Positions 49,543 to 59,204 of a DNA stretch of 64,000 nucleotides are shown piece after piece. The DNA is taken from positions 1,397,426 through 1,461,425 of the forward strand of contig NZ_CP118753.2 of the NCBI RefSeq assembly GCF_034480035.2, in the 5' to 3' direction. Position 1 is the first letter of the stretch; each line of letters opens with the position of its first letter. The position numbers and the translations under genes are program-made. The notes below the pieces were generated by a model that did not search any database, was not told the DNA's origin, and saw nothing but the letters and a program-made list of their open reading frames with translations. Source of the stretch: Methanosphaera sp. ISO3-F5. Its GTDB lineage: Archaea; Methanobacteriota; Methanobacteria; Methanobacteriales; Methanobacteriaceae.

Positions 49543-50052
49543 TTATTCTTCATCTTCTTCTTCACCAGTGAATTCACCATATTCTTTGTCAAGTAAGTAT
49601 AAAAGTTGTGGTGAATCTACAGACATTCTAACTTTTCTAAGGTCTTCTGCTGCAAGTTCTTCTTCTTCTACTTGTTCTTCTACAAACCATAATAAGAATT
49701 GGTTGGTTGAATGATCCTTAATTTTTATGCTTAAATCTACAAGGTCATGGATTAATGAGGTTACTAATTCTTCGTGTGCTTGGATTTCTTCATATACTTC
49801 TACAACGTTTTTCCAGTCTCTTTTTGGTTCGTCTATTGCTTGTAATACTACACTTCCACCTTTTCTTAGGATGTAGTCATAGAATTTCATTGCATGTTCT
49901 AATTCTTCTTCTGCATGTACTCTTAATGAATTTGCAAAACCTGGTAAATCGTTGTCTTCAAAATAAGTTGCCATTGATAGGTATAAGTATCCTGATTGCA
50001 TTTCAGCATTTAATTGGTCATTTAATGCTTGTTCCATTTTTTTGTCTAACAT
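49543..50052 (-). CDS. ftnA: Ferritin (FtnA type)
   Basis: Iron-storage protein, 169 aa, forming 24-mer shells. The ferroxidase centre is complete as far as can be seen: Glu17, Glu50 and His53 (E-E-E-L-E-H) and Glu94 (A-H-E-E-L), plus the later Gln/Glu-rich helix F-V-E-E-Q-V-E-E-E. No haem-binding Met at the bacterioferritin position was noted. The C terminus is an acidic tail (G-E-E-E-D-E-E); a second copy of the corresponding DNA lies 0.9 kb downstream. AGGAG lies before ATG 50052. Single gene. Confidence 0.93.
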   Translation of the reverse strand: MLDKKMEQALNDQLNAEMQSGYLYLSMATYFEDNDLPGFANSLRVHAEEELEHAMKFYDYILRKGGSVVLQAIDEPKRDWKNVVEVYEEIQAHEELVTSLIHDLVDLSIKIKDHSTNQFLLWFVEEQVEEEELAAEDLRKVRMSVDSPQLLYLLDKEYGEFTGEEEDEE

Positions 50053-50167
50053 AATTATTTATTCTCCTAAAGTTGGATAATATTATTATGTAAGACAAGT
50101 ATTTAAATATATTTTGCAAAATAAATATGTTAAGAAAATAAGTAGGTGGTGGTGAAAAAGAGTTGAT

Positions 50168-51151
50168 TTAAGCTTTTCTTGTGTATACAAAATCAGCTAA
50201 TTTCATTAATGCATCTTTTGCATCAGAATCAGGAATAACAACTAGTGATTCCTTAGCTTTTATAACACAGTCATATGCTAGTGCTCTAGCATATTGTATT
50301 GCACCATACTTTTCAAGTATACTCATTGCTTCAGGGATGATGCTGTCATCATTTGCTTCAAGTAATTCTATGAGTCTGTCATGATCTTCTTTGTTTGCTT
50401 TTTCAAGTGCATATAGTACCATTACTGTTTTTTTGCCTTCTACGAGGTCACTACCTACTGGTTTACCTATTGATTCGTCCCCTGTTAGATCTATGTAATC
50501 ATCTTGTATCTGGAATGCTAATCCGACATTTCGGCCATATTCCTGTAAAGCGTTAATTTGCATTGATGTTGCTCCACCGATTATTGCTCCTGCTCCTGTT
50601 GCACCTGTAATTAATGCTCCTGTTTTTTTGTAGATCATGTTCATGTATTCATCTTGTGTAACTTCGAAGGTGTCCTCGAATGACATGTCTAATGCTTGTC
50701 CTTCACAGATTTTTATACATGAGTCTACAAGTACTTTTAGTGCATCGATTGCTCGTTCGTATCCTACATTGTCGTCTGCTGTTTTTATGATTGTTTCGTA
50801 TGCTTTTGCAAAGAGTGTGTCACCTGCTAGTATTGCTAATGGTTCTCCCCATACTTTATGCACTGCTTTCATTCCTCGTCTTGTATCGTCATTGTCCATG
50901 ATATCATCGTGTATTAGGCTGAAAGTGTGGATTAATTCTAGTGCTGCTGCAGCTTTTAATGCTTTTTCTGTGTTTCCTCCTACTGCTTGACAGCTTAGAA
51001 TTGTTAATGCTGGTCTGAATTTTTTTCCTCCAGCTTTTATTAAGTGTGAAGATACATCTCTTAACTCTTCTGGTTCGAGTGTTTTTAATGCGTCATCTAT
51101 TTCTGTGTCAACTTCTGCTGAGTATGCTTTTAATATTTCCATTACATCCAT
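50168..51151 (-). CDS. idsA: Geranylgeranyl/farnesyl diphosphate synthase
   Basis: Isoprenyl diphosphate synthase, 327 aa, that condenses isopentenyl diphosphate into the C15/C20 chains used for archaeal membrane lipids. First Asp-rich motif D82-D-I-M-D (then N-D-D-T-R-R-G), second Q-I-Q-D-D-Y-I-D; G-G-K-K-F-R-P near residue 43 binds the diphosphate. Full length. AGGTGA overlaps the stop of the RNase J gene and serves this ATG. It is the last gene of the mvk-ipk-fni-rnj-idsA operon. Confidence 0.93.
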   Translation of the reverse strand: MDVMEILKAYSAEVDTEIDDALKTLEPEELRDVSSHLIKAGGKKFRPALTILSCQAVGGNTEKALKAAAALELIHTFSLIHDDIMDNDDTRRGMKAVHKVWGEPLAILAGDTLFAKAYETIIKTADDNVGYERAIDALKVLVDSCIKICEGQALDMSFEDTFEVTQDEYMNMIYKKTGALITGATGAGAIIGGATSMQINALQEYGRNVGLAFQIQDDYIDLTGDESIGKPVGSDLVEGKKTVMVLYALEKANKEDHDRLIELLEANDDSIIPEAMSILEKYGAIQYARALAYDCVIKAKESLVVIPDSDAKDALMKLADFVYTRKA

Positions 51152-51157
51152 TTTTAA

Positions 51158-52501
51158 TCACCTATTAAATACTTGTGCTTGTCCATTTCTTAGTATGTGT
51201 ACATCATTTCCTAGTTTATATCCTTCTTCTTCTGCTAATTCTACGAATGCTGCTAAGTGACTTAAGTCCCCGTGTGATGGGATTAAGTGTTGTGGGTTTA
51301 GCATTCTTATAAAGTCTCTTATATCTTCGGGTCCTGCGTGACCTGATACGTGAACATTATTATATATTCTTGCTCCTCTTTCTTTTAGTCTTCTGTTTAG
51401 TAAGTCCCTGTTTGCTAGGTTTATTGGGTTAGGGATTGTTGTTGCAGAGAATATTACGTTGTCTCCCGGTTTTATTTCGAAGTTTGTTTTGTTGTTTGCT
51501 ATTCTTGGTAGTAGTGCGTCTGGTTCTCCTTGGTGTCCTGTTACTATGAGCATGTATTTTGTTCTGTTTTCGTTTGCTCTTGCCAGTGCTTTGTTGATTG
51601 ATTTTGAGTTTCCGTATATGCTTACATTTCTTGGTAAGTTTAGTATTCCGAGTGATTCTGCTATTGAACAGTATCTTTCCATTGAACGTCCGAGAAGTAG
51701 TACTTTTCTTCTGCTTCTTTCTGCTATTTTTGTTATTGCTTGTATTCTTTCTATGTGACTTGAGAATGTTGTTACTATTAGTCCTTTTCTTTCTTCTAAT
51801 GGTCCTTTAAGCACATCCTTTAAGAGGTCTCTGGCTATTTTTTCGGAGTGTGTTTTGCTTTCTTTTACTTCTTTGATGTTTGTTGTATCCATTATTGCTA
51901 CTTTCACTCCTTTTTTACCTAGTTCTCTGAATCTTCTGTAGTCCGGTGGTGGGGATACCATTTGGTGGTTGTCAAATTTAAAGTCGTTTGCGTATATTAC
52001 TACTCCTTCTGGTGTGTGTAATGCTGCTGTGATTGTCTGTGGTATACTGTGTGTTGTTCTTACAAATTCTAGTGTGAGGTTTGGTGATATTTGTATTTTT
52101 TCTCCAGGGTTTACTGTTTTTAGTGGATTGTTTACTTTGAATTTTCTTTCGCCTTTGATTGTTTTTTCTATTAGTGCTATTGTGTATGGTGTTGCGATGA
52201 TTGGTGCTTCATATCTGTGTGCTAGTTTTGCTATTGCTCCTATGTGGTCAAGGTGACCGTGTGTACATACTATTGCTCTTACTTTTCCATCTACTTCTCT
52301 CATTAATGTGTCGTCTGGTATTACTCCTCTTTCTATAAGGTCGAGACTGTGCATACGTGATATGTCCGTGTCTTCGTGTATGTGAAGTCTATCTAGATGT
52401 ATACCCATATCAAATATTACTACGTCATCATTTACTTTTACAGCAGTCATGTTTTTTCCTATTTGTTCATATCCTCCGACTGCTATTACTTCTATTGTCA
52501 A
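51158..52501 (-). CDS. rnj: Archaeal ribonuclease J
   Basis: Beta-CASP metallo-beta-lactamase nuclease, about 447 aa, with 5'-to-3' exonuclease action in archaeal RNA turnover. The metal motif T-H-G-H-L-D-H (H81, H83, D85, H86) is complete, followed by the beta-CASP domain and the late G-H-A-G-P-E-D and P-S-H-G-D-L motifs. The start is TTG 52501: GGAGGAT (52507-52513) lies 5 nt upstream and T-I-E-V-I-A-V-G-G matches family N termini; the upstream ATG (52534) would lack this signal. It starts 1 nt after the fni stop and overlaps the idsA ribosome site, so it is fully embedded in the isoprenoid operon. Confidence 0.92.
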   Translation of the reverse strand: MTIEVIAVGGYEQIGKNMTAVKVNDDVVIFDMGIHLDRLHIHEDTDISRMHSLDLIERGVIPDDTLMREVDGKVRAIVCTHGHLDHIGAIAKLAHRYEAPIIATPYTIALIEKTIKGERKFKVNNPLKTVNPGEKIQISPNLTLEFVRTTHSIPQTITAALHTPEGVVIYANDFKFDNHQMVSPPPDYRRFRELGKKGVKVAIMDTTNIKEVKESKTHSEKIARDLLKDVLKGPLEERKGLIVTTFSSHIERIQAITKIAERSRRKVLLLGRSMERYCSIAESLGILNLPRNVSIYGNSKSINKALARANENRTKYMLIVTGHQGEPDALLPRIANNKTNFEIKPGDNVIFSATTIPNPINLANRDLLNRRLKERGARIYNNVHVSGHAGPEDIRDFIRMLNPQHLIPSHGDLSHLAAFVELAEEEGYKLGNDVHILRNGQAQVFNR

Positions 52502-52502
52502 A

Positions 52503-53552
52503 TTATATCCTCCTAGCGTATTTTGTTGTATCAATATTTAGTTGTGTTAATATTTCCCTGGTTTTTCCGGTGATTATTAATCTTTTCTGTTTTAATTCTT
52601 CTATATTAGATGCTCCAACTAGGAACATTGCTGTTTTCAGTTCTCTTGTGAATTGGTTTATTTTTTCTTCTACCTTTTCAGGATTTGCATATGCATGTTT
52701 CAGGAAGGGTAATGCCATTCCAGCACAACTTGCTCCCAGGCTTATTGCTTTTGCTGCTTCTAATCCATTGCGTATTCCACCACTGGATATTACGGGTAGT
52801 TGTGTTGCTTCTATTGTTTCGATTGTACTTACTGCTGTTGGTATTCCCCAATCCCAGAATAGGTTTCCTAAGCTTGGATTTTCACTACGGTATGTTTCTA
52901 CTGCAGCCCAGCTTGTTCCTCCCACTCCTTGAACGTCTATTGCATCTACTCCAATTTCTTCAAGTATTTTTGCATCCCTTCCATCTATTCCTGCACCTGT
53001 TTCTTTTGCTATTATTGGAATGTCTGTTGTTTCGCATATGTTTCTTATTGAGTCCACATATCCTTTTGCATCAACATCTCCTTCTGGTTGGATGATTTCC
53101 TGTAATGGATTCAGGTGTATTGCCAGTGCATCACAATCCAGCATTTCTATTGCTTTTGGTGCATATTCTACTTGTGGTGCTCCTATGTTTCCGATTATCA
53201 TGGCTTTTCTTGCATGATCTCGTACTATTGTGAATGTTTCTGTTAGTTCTTCATTTGTTATTCCTGCTCTTTGGCTTCCAACTCCCATTGCAATATTAGT
53301 ATTTTCTATGGCTATTGCAATGTTTTCATTTATTTGTTTGCTTGCTTCGTGTCCACCAGTTATTGCAGAGATTATTAATGGAGTATCTAATGTTTTTCCT
53401 AAGAAATTGATTGATGTGTCTATTTCTTCAAAGTTTACTTCAGGCAGTGTTCTGTGTACTAGTTCTATGTCTTCGAATCCTGTTGTTCGATGGTGTTCTA
53501 CATCCTCGTTTTTACAGATTTCTAGATGTGCTAGTTTTCTGTCTGATATCAC
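52503..53552 (-). CDS. fni: Type 2 isopentenyl-diphosphate delta-isomerase
   Basis: FMN- and NADPH-dependent isomerase, 349 aa, that interconverts IPP and DMAPP. Signatures: R-K-L-A-H-L-E-I near the start, the FMN-binding [18 protein letters not shown], the Q-G-V-G-G-T-S-W loop and the C-terminal S-S-G-G-I-R-N-G phosphate loop. The start codon is GTG 53552 with GGGAGG 8 nt or so upstream. It lies between ipk and rnj in the operon and supplies DMAPP for the synthase coded by idsA. Confidence 0.93.
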   Translation of the reverse strand: MISDRKLAHLEICKNEDVEHHRTTGFEDIELVHRTLPEVNFEEIDTSINFLGKTLDTPLIISAITGGHEASKQINENIAIAIENTNIAMGVGSQRAGITNEELTETFTIVRDHARKAMIIGNIGAPQVEYAPKAIEMLDCDALAIHLNPLQEIIQPEGDVDAKGYVDSIRNICETTDIPIIAKETGAGIDGRDAKILEEIGVDAIDVQGVGGTSWAAVETYRSENPSLGNLFWDWGIPTAVSTIETIEATQLPVISSGGIRNGLEAAKAISLGASCAGMALPFLKHAYANPEKVEEKINQFTRELKTAMFLVGASNIEELKQKRLIITGKTREILTQLNIDTTKYARRI

Positions 53553-53598
53553 TATCCTAACCTCCCTTATTACATTTTTTATGTGAATAAAATGAATG

Positions 53599-54387
53599 TT
53601 ATTTTATTAATGTTCCTTTAACTTTTTGGCCGGATACTGCTTTTTTTAGGTTTCCTTCTTTTTCTGCATTTATTATTAATGATTCTATTCCCTCTTCTGC
53701 CAGGCTTAGTAGTTCATTAACTTTTCCTGCCATTCCCCCTGTTACATCGGCTTGGTTTTCATTATTTGTTAAAGTTAGTTTTGTGTCTTTTGTTACTATA
53801 TCTACTAATTTAGCTTCAGGATTTGTTCTTGGATTGTCTGTGTATATTCCATCCACGTCTGAGGATAATATTACTTTGTTTGCTTTTAATTGTTTTGCAA
53901 AGTAGGTTATTATCTGGTCTCCTGAGATTATTGCAAATTTAATATCGTCATTTTTGTCAAGTACTGCATCTCCGTATATTACTGGTACAAATCCTTCTTT
54001 TATGTAACGTTCTATTGTTGATGTGTCACATGTGGTTATTCTCTGATTTTCTGTTACTATGAATGATGATGGTTTTATACCTACTGCGGGGATTCCTTTT
54101 TCTTGTAATTTCTCTACTACAATATAGTTCAATAATTGTACGGATGCCTGTGTTCTAGCTAATCCTTCAATTTTGTACAGGTTTTCTTGAGCATTTGTTA
54201 TTTTTTCTCCGATTGCATACTTTTTTGCATGTATGTGTCCATATGATCCTGCTCCATGTACTATTATCATATCATCATTGTAGTATGATACTTCCTCTGC
54301 TATTCTGTCTAAATTAATTTCATCTATAGTTGGCTTGTTTGCATCTTTTATTGTTAATGCACTTCCACCTATCTTTAATATCATCAT
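53599..54387 (-). CDS. ipk: Isopentenyl phosphate kinase
   Basis: Amino-acid-kinase-fold enzyme, 262 aa, that turns isopentenyl phosphate into IPP, a step of the archaeal mevalonate route. K5-I-G-G-S-A binds ATP, and G-A-G-S-Y-G-H51 carries the His that marks isopentenyl phosphate kinases. [10 protein letters not shown] and D-V-T-G-G-M-A-G-K complete the fold's signatures. Two ATGs lie in a row (54387, 54384). It follows mvk after 15 bp. Confidence 0.92.
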   Translation of the reverse strand: MMILKIGGSALTIKDANKPTIDEINLDRIAEEVSYYNDDMIIVHGAGSYGHIHAKKYAIGEKITNAQENLYKIEGLARTQASVQLLNYIVVEKLQEKGIPAVGIKPSSFIVTENQRITTCDTSTIERYIKEGFVPVIYGDAVLDKNDDIKFAIISGDQIITYFAKQLKANKVILSSDVDGIYTDNPRTNPEAKLVDIVTKDTKLTLTNNENQADVTGGMAGKVNELLSLAEEGIESLIINAEKEGNLKKAVSGQKVKGTLIK

Positions 54388-54402
54388 AATAATTTTACCT
54401 TA

Positions 54403-55374
54403 TTATTTTTCAATGATTCGTGCAGTTACTCCTTCATCAGATTGTTCGCATTTGAAGGTAGGGTATTTGTTGTTTAGTTGACTGTATATTTCCTCAATAT
54501 TGTCTGGGCAGTATGCGATTATACATCCTCCTCCACCACTACCTGTGAGTTTTGAACCTTTTGCTCCAAATTTTCGGGCCATATAAACCATGTCAGATAA
54601 TTCTTGTGTGTTAACTCCTATTGAGTCCAGTAATCCCTGGTTTAAGTTCATGTAGTCCCCGATTAATTCTGAGTTCCCTTCTTCCAGAGCGTTTTTTGCA
54701 CCTTTTGCAACTTCTTGCATTGCATTAAAAATATTTCCTACAACTTGTGGGTATTTCACATATTTTTGTCTAACAGATTCAACGAGTTTTCCCGTGTTTC
54801 CTGTTAATTCACAGTTTGATATTACTAGTGGTAAATCCATGTCGAAGTTTATTCTTTCTAATTCAAATTCTTCGTTTATATAGATTATTCCACCGTATGT
54901 GCTCATTGATGTATCTATTGGGCTTGCCGCTCCCTGAATTTTTATTTCAATATTTCTTGCTTCATGGGCTATTGTGTTTTTATCCATTTCCTTTCCTGCA
55001 AGGATGGATAGTGCTTTCATACAACTTACTGTTACTGCTGCTGATGATCCTAGTCCTGCTCCCAGATACATTTTTATGTCTACTGTTAGATTAAAGCCTT
55101 TTTCAAATTCAAATAAGTTTATTACTTCGTATATGTAATCGGTTATCATTTTGTTTTGGTCGTCTAATTCGTAGATTAGTTTCTTGTTAACCAGTTTTGA
55201 TTGTGATGAATAATTTATTAGGGGTACGTTTATTTGTACTGTGTTGTCTGTTCGACTTGTTAGTTCTATGTTAACTCCCCTGTTTATTGCTACAGCTATT
55301 GCAGGTTTTTTATGTACTACTGAATGTTCACCAAACAGTATTACTTTTCCTGGTGCAAATGCTTCTATTTTCAT
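54403..55374 (-). CDS. mvk: Mevalonate kinase
   Basis: GHMP kinase, 323 aa, that phosphorylates mevalonate. A-P-G-K-V-I-L-F-G-E-H-S-V-V (7-20), the ATP loop G-L-G-S-S-A-A (107-113) and the late K-L-T-G-S-G-G-G-G are all present. GGAGAAT lies before ATG 55374. As first gene it sets the promoter of the isoprenoid operon, whose end product feeds archaeal ether lipids. The upstream gap (55375-55790) is AT-rich except for the small structured stretch described separately. Confidence 0.93.
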   Translation of the reverse strand: MKIEAFAPGKVILFGEHSVVHKKPAIAVAINRGVNIELTSRTDNTVQINVPLINYSSQSKLVNKKLIYELDDQNKMITDYIYEVINLFEFEKGFNLTVDIKMYLGAGLGSSAAVTVSCMKALSILAGKEMDKNTIAHEARNIEIKIQGAASPIDTSMSTYGGIIYINEEFELERINFDMDLPLVISNCELTGNTGKLVESVRQKYVKYPQVVGNIFNAMQEVAKGAKNALEEGNSELIGDYMNLNQGLLDSIGVNTQELSDMVYMARKFGAKGSKLTGSGGGGCIIAYCPDNIEEIYSQLNNKYPTFKCEQSDEGVTARIIEK

Positions 55375-55608
55375 AAATATTCTCCATTATTATCAAAAAG
55401 TAAGGTGTTTTAGTAAATAAAATTAGTTAAACAAAAAATAGTAAAATAATATTATGTTATATCTTATATTATCCAATATTTACTTAGATAAAGAAAAAAT
55501 GTAGTTGTATCAAATAGATATACTACCATGGTTTATCTAAAATTATTTAATCTAATTCCAATACATTACCTGCTATTTGCAAGTACCCCTTAAAATGATT
55601 CCCGCATA

Positions 55609-55644
55609 GTACAAAAAACCATTTGTACCGTTACACTTAGTAAC
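55609..55644. other. Two adjacent perfect hairpins in an AT-rich gap
   Basis: GTACAAA-aaacca-TTTGTAC (55609-55628) is followed after one base by GTTAC-actta-GTAAC (55630-55644). They lie in a locally more GC-rich stretch (about 55560-55645) between mvk and the DUF4013 gene. This could be a small RNA, a leader element or paired operators; there is no open frame. Confidence 0.3.
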
Positions 55645-55790
55645 AAATAATGATTACATTAATCAATTATCTTATAAGAATCTGTTAATAATATATATTG
55701 AAATCATATATAATAAAGTTAACCATTTTAGCTAAAAATAATCCATTTTTCAGATTAGAAAAAGAAAGAAAAAAAGGAATTTAAGATAAA

Positions 55791-56588
55791 TTATTTGGTC
55801 TCCTGCATTATAATATAAAATGCATTGGTTGCAAAGAATAATAGGAATGCTTCAAGAAAAGCTGAAATAAGCACATCTCTTATCAGAAATTCCAATAACC
55901 ATACTAAATTAAAGGATAATACCAATATTAAAGACATGACCCCTACGAATTTCAAATATCTTTTATAACCTATTCTATAAATGTACCCGTTTATTACTCG
56001 AAAATCTAATGAATTAAATAAATTACCTGACATGTTTAAATTTATTTTTCCAATAAATGAAAATGATAAGAAGAAAACAAAAATTATTATGCTTATCAAT
56101 ACATTTAATTGAATACTACGTGTTAAATCAAGTTGTAATGATACTGGTAATTCAGCAGATAATTCACGTAAAGTAAAAATTGTAGTGTCAATATCCATAC
56201 GGATTATGTACTCATGAATATGTAATAGATTAGAATAAACACCTGTTGGTACAATGAAAAATGATGAAAATAGTGCCGTTAAAAACATGTAATACAATGT
56301 TATGATATATTCTCTTAGTCCTTCGATAAAATTTTCTAAAAAATTATAATAATCAACAGAACTGTTATCTACTACACTGTTTGTTAAACTTATCATTAAT
56401 CCAAAAATTATTAGGGTAACTACGGAATTTAATATGAACAGTAAAATTGTCCATTGTCCTATATGAACTTTATTAAATACTTCTGTTATTACTTCACATA
56501 ATAATGCTAAAAGGAATACTAATATAAAATGTTTATATTCTTTGAATGGTAGTAGAAATGATTCTTTTACAATATGCCTTATCCTCAT
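55791..56588 (-). CDS. DUF4013-like membrane protein
   Basis: 265-residue integral membrane protein with about six hydrophobic segments and the layout of DUF4013 proteins common in Methanobacteriales. Function unknown. AGGTAGGTTAA overlaps the stop of the Nudix gene, which ends 5 bp before this ATG, so both are translated from one mRNA. No catalytic motif is visible. Confidence 0.65.
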   Translation of the reverse strand: MRIRHIVKESFLLPFKEYKHFILVFLLALLCEVITEVFNKVHIGQWTILLFILNSVVTLIIFGLMISLTNSVVDNSSVDYYNFLENFIEGLREYIITLYYMFLTALFSSFFIVPTGVYSNLLHIHEYIIRMDIDTTIFTLRELSAELPVSLQLDLTRSIQLNVLISIIIFVFFLSFSFIGKINLNMSGNLFNSLDFRVINGYIYRIGYKRYLKFVGVMSLILVLSFNLVWLLEFLIRDVLISAFLEAFLLFFATNAFYIIMQETK

Positions 56589-56593
56589 AATAC

Positions 56594-57403
56594 TTAACCT
56601 ACCTCATTACAAAAGTCTTCAATTAATAATGAGTATATGCTAATATCATTATCAACTTTTTCTATTTCTTCCTTTTTAAACCATTTTGCCGTTAATATCT
56701 CATCACCATCCACCTTAATTTCACCTGATTCATAATCTGCCTTGTATGCGCACATTAATGAATTTGGAAAGGGCCATGGTTGACTTCCCATATACTGTAT
56801 GTTACAGATATTTATTCCTACTTCTTCTTTAACTTCTCTTTGAACTGCTTCTTCTATTGTTTCACCCATCTCAACAAATCCTGCTATCAGTGCATAGTTT
56901 ACTGTTGTATTATAACTGTGACGTGCCATGAGCAGCTTATCATCTTTATGTATTGCTATGATTACTGCTGGTTGAATAATTCCGTGCACAACTTTTCCAC
57001 ATTCCAGACACTTAAATGCCATGCTGCCCTTTTTAATTGTGTTTTTTGAACCACATCGTCCACAGTACCTGTTATCCCTGTACCAGTCATTTATTAGTAC
57101 TGCTCTTGTTGCAATTTGATAAATTTCCTTGTCGATTAAATATAAATCTCTTAAATCCATGTAATTTTCTTCATCTGTTACATTTACGACAAAACATTCT
57201 TTTCCCCTGTATTTTCCAATGTATAGTTTGAAGTTTACTTTGAAATTGTTTAAAAAAGAATCTTTTTCTAGGGGAATCTGATAATTCTCTGATAAGTATA
57301 TTTTACGTTCTTGATTAATGATGTAATAATATGCATCATCCTCTGTATTGTATTTCTCATTAAAGTCTATTTCATAATCAGAGTATAAGTATTTATCAAT
57401 CAT
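56594..57403 (-). CDS. nudC: NADH pyrophosphatase (NudC-like Nudix hydrolase)
   Basis: Hydrolyses NAD(H) to NMN and AMP; bacterial NudC also removes NAD caps from RNA. The zinc ribbon is C114-x2-C117...C132-x2-C135. The Nudix box G-x5-E-x7-R-E-V-K-E-E-V-G-I covers about 175-197. The S-Q-P-W-P-F-P-N-S motif (207-215) is diagnostic for NudC. ATG 57403 is taken as start (269 aa); an in-frame TTG at 57448 would add 15 residues. Neither has a ribosome site, so the mRNA may be leaderless. Forms an operon with the DUF4013 gene. Confidence 0.92.
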   Translation of the reverse strand: MIDKYLYSDYEIDFNEKYNTEDDAYYYIINQERKIYLSENYQIPLEKDSFLNNFKVNFKLYIGKYRGKECFVVNVTDEENYMDLRDLYLIDKEIYQIATRAVLINDWYRDNRYCGRCGSKNTIKKGSMAFKCLECGKVVHGIIQPAVIIAIHKDDKLLMARHSYNTTVNYALIAGFVEMGETIEEAVQREVKEEVGINICNIQYMGSQPWPFPNSLMCAYKADYESGEIKVDGDEILTAKWFKKEEIEKVDNDISIYSLLIEDFCNEVG

Positions 57404-57698
57404 GTTAATATATTTAATATTCTTAATTAATCTAACTTTTCTATACAATATTTCGAAGATTATAATGAAGTTATGAAAGGGAATAAAATATTTTATACTT
57501 CATAGCATCATAATTAATTTTAGTTTAAAAAAAGCTTGTTTTTTAAAGTATCTTGGATAGAACTATTATATACTCATTATTTCCATATTAGAGTTATATG
57601 ATATGTTTATATTAACTAATAAGTTATGTTAAACAGAATTTTCAATGATAATTGATAAATCATCTGAAAAATTTACAAAATTTTAATGGAGATAGATT

Positions 57699-59066
57699 AT
57701 GTATTCAACACAAGAGAAATATATTATTGCTGCAGGATCTTTAGCTACAGTTATTGTTGCATTCCTCTTAAATGCAGCTCCTGTAGCCTTGCCTTCCATT
57801 GCCAAATCATTTGCAATGAATAATGTCTTACAAAACTGGGTTGATACTCTTTACTTATTAACAATTGCAGTGTTTTCTATTCCATGTGGAAAGATTTGCC
57901 AGAAGTATGGTTTGAATAAAATATTAAAATATGGAATTATTATTTTCCTCATAGGTACTGTCGGTACTGGTGTTTCATTTAATGCTTATATGTTATTATT
58001 GTTTAGAGTAGTTCTCGGTATAGGTTCTGCCGTACTTAATGTTGCTTCAATAGCTTTAATTGTAGAATCAATGCCTAATGATAAGAAAGGACCGGCCGTG
58101 GGTATTGCGGTGGCTGCCGTGTATATTGGAATTGCCTTGTCACCTATTCTTGGTGGAAGTTTAATTTTTAATTTTGGTTGGCAGAGCTTGTTCTTTGCTA
58201 CGATTCCATTTATTTTGTTAAATTATTATCTTATTTACAAAGTTAATGGTGAATGGAAACATGAGGATATGTACAGATTTGATAGTACTGGTACTGTTCT
58301 TTATAGTATTGGGATAATTTTATTTGTCTATGGTTTTACTAGAATATTAGAAATTACCGGACAGTTGATTACAGTGACTGGTATTGTTTTACTTGTCGGT
58401 TTTGCTTTATGGGAGTTAAGGAGTAATAATCCTGTATTTGATATGAAATTGTTTAAGAATATCCGTTTCACTGCTGCTAATTTAGCTTGTTTATTCAGTT
58501 ATTTTGCTACATTCATGATTACTTATGTTTATAATTATCATTTACAGTACATTATGGGTATGAGTTCACAGACTGCTGGTATGTTTCTTATCATCACGCC
58601 GTTTATTATGATTTTCATGTCGTTACTGTCTGGTTGGCTTATCAAGAAATTCAGGGGTGAAATAATTACTGGTGTCGGTTTAGCTATATTGGCTGTTGCT
58701 TTTATGTTGTTATGTACTTTAAATAGTTCCACGCCTCTTGAATTAATTTTGGTTGCTATGTTTTTACATGGTGTTGGTTATGGATTGTTCTCATCACCGA
58801 ATACTGTTCTTATAACTACTAGTGTTCCTGAGGAGGAGGCTTCTAAGGCTTCGGCTTCATTGTCTGCTATGAGGTTGATTGGTCAGACTGTTAGTTTAGG
58901 TATTTTTACTACTGTGTTTGCTATTATTATGGGAAATGTTGTTATTGAACCTCGGTATTATAATTTATTGATGGATAGTTCTCATGTTGTAGCGATTCTT
59001 GCTGTGGTTTTTGTTGTTATTGGTAGTATTATATCTTTTTATGGTCTTAAGGGAATTAGTGATTAA
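57699..59066 (+). CDS. MFS multidrug exporter, DHA2 (EmrB/QacA-like)
   Basis: Proton-driven exporter with many membrane segments, 455 aa. N-A-A-P-V-A-L-P-S-I-A at helix 1, W-V-D-T-L-Y-L-L at helix 2, G-K-I-C-Q-K-Y-G (motif A-like loop), the motif B helix L-L-F-R-V-V-L-G-I-G-S-A and the motif C helix with G-x4-P-x-x-G-G (A-L-S-P-I-L-G-G) are visible. GGAGAT lies 6 nt before the ATG. The substrate is unknown. It stands divergent to the nudC operon across a 295-bp AT-rich gap with several TATA-like runs. Confidence 0.9.
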   Translation: MYSTQEKYIIAAGSLATVIVAFLLNAAPVALPSIAKSFAMNNVLQNWVDTLYLLTIAVFSIPCGKICQKYGLNKILKYGIIIFLIGTVGTGVSFNAYMLLLFRVVLGIGSAVLNVASIALIVESMPNDKKGPAVGIAVAAVYIGIALSPILGGSLIFNFGWQSLFFATIPFILLNYYLIYKVNGEWKHEDMYRFDSTGTVLYSIGIILFVYGFTRILEITGQLITVTGIVLLVGFALWELRSNNPVFDMKLFKNIRFTAANLACLFSYFATFMITYVYNYHLQYIMGMSSQTAGMFLIITPFIMIFMSLLSGWLIKKFRGEIITGVGLAILAVAFMLLCTLNSSTPLELILVAMFLHGVGYGLFSSPNTVLITTSVPEEEASKASASLSAMRLIGQTVSLGIFTTVFAIIMGNVVIEPRYYNLLMDSSHVVAILAVVFVVIGSIISFYGLKGISD

Positions 59067-59204
59067 TTCCATTATTTTTCTATTTTTTTATTCAAATTGT
59101 TGTTCTTTTTTAGTTAATATTATATACTAATACATCAATAATCATCTATATAGATTAATATAAATATAAATAAATATCTATTTAACAAAAAAAAGGTGAT
59201 GAAA

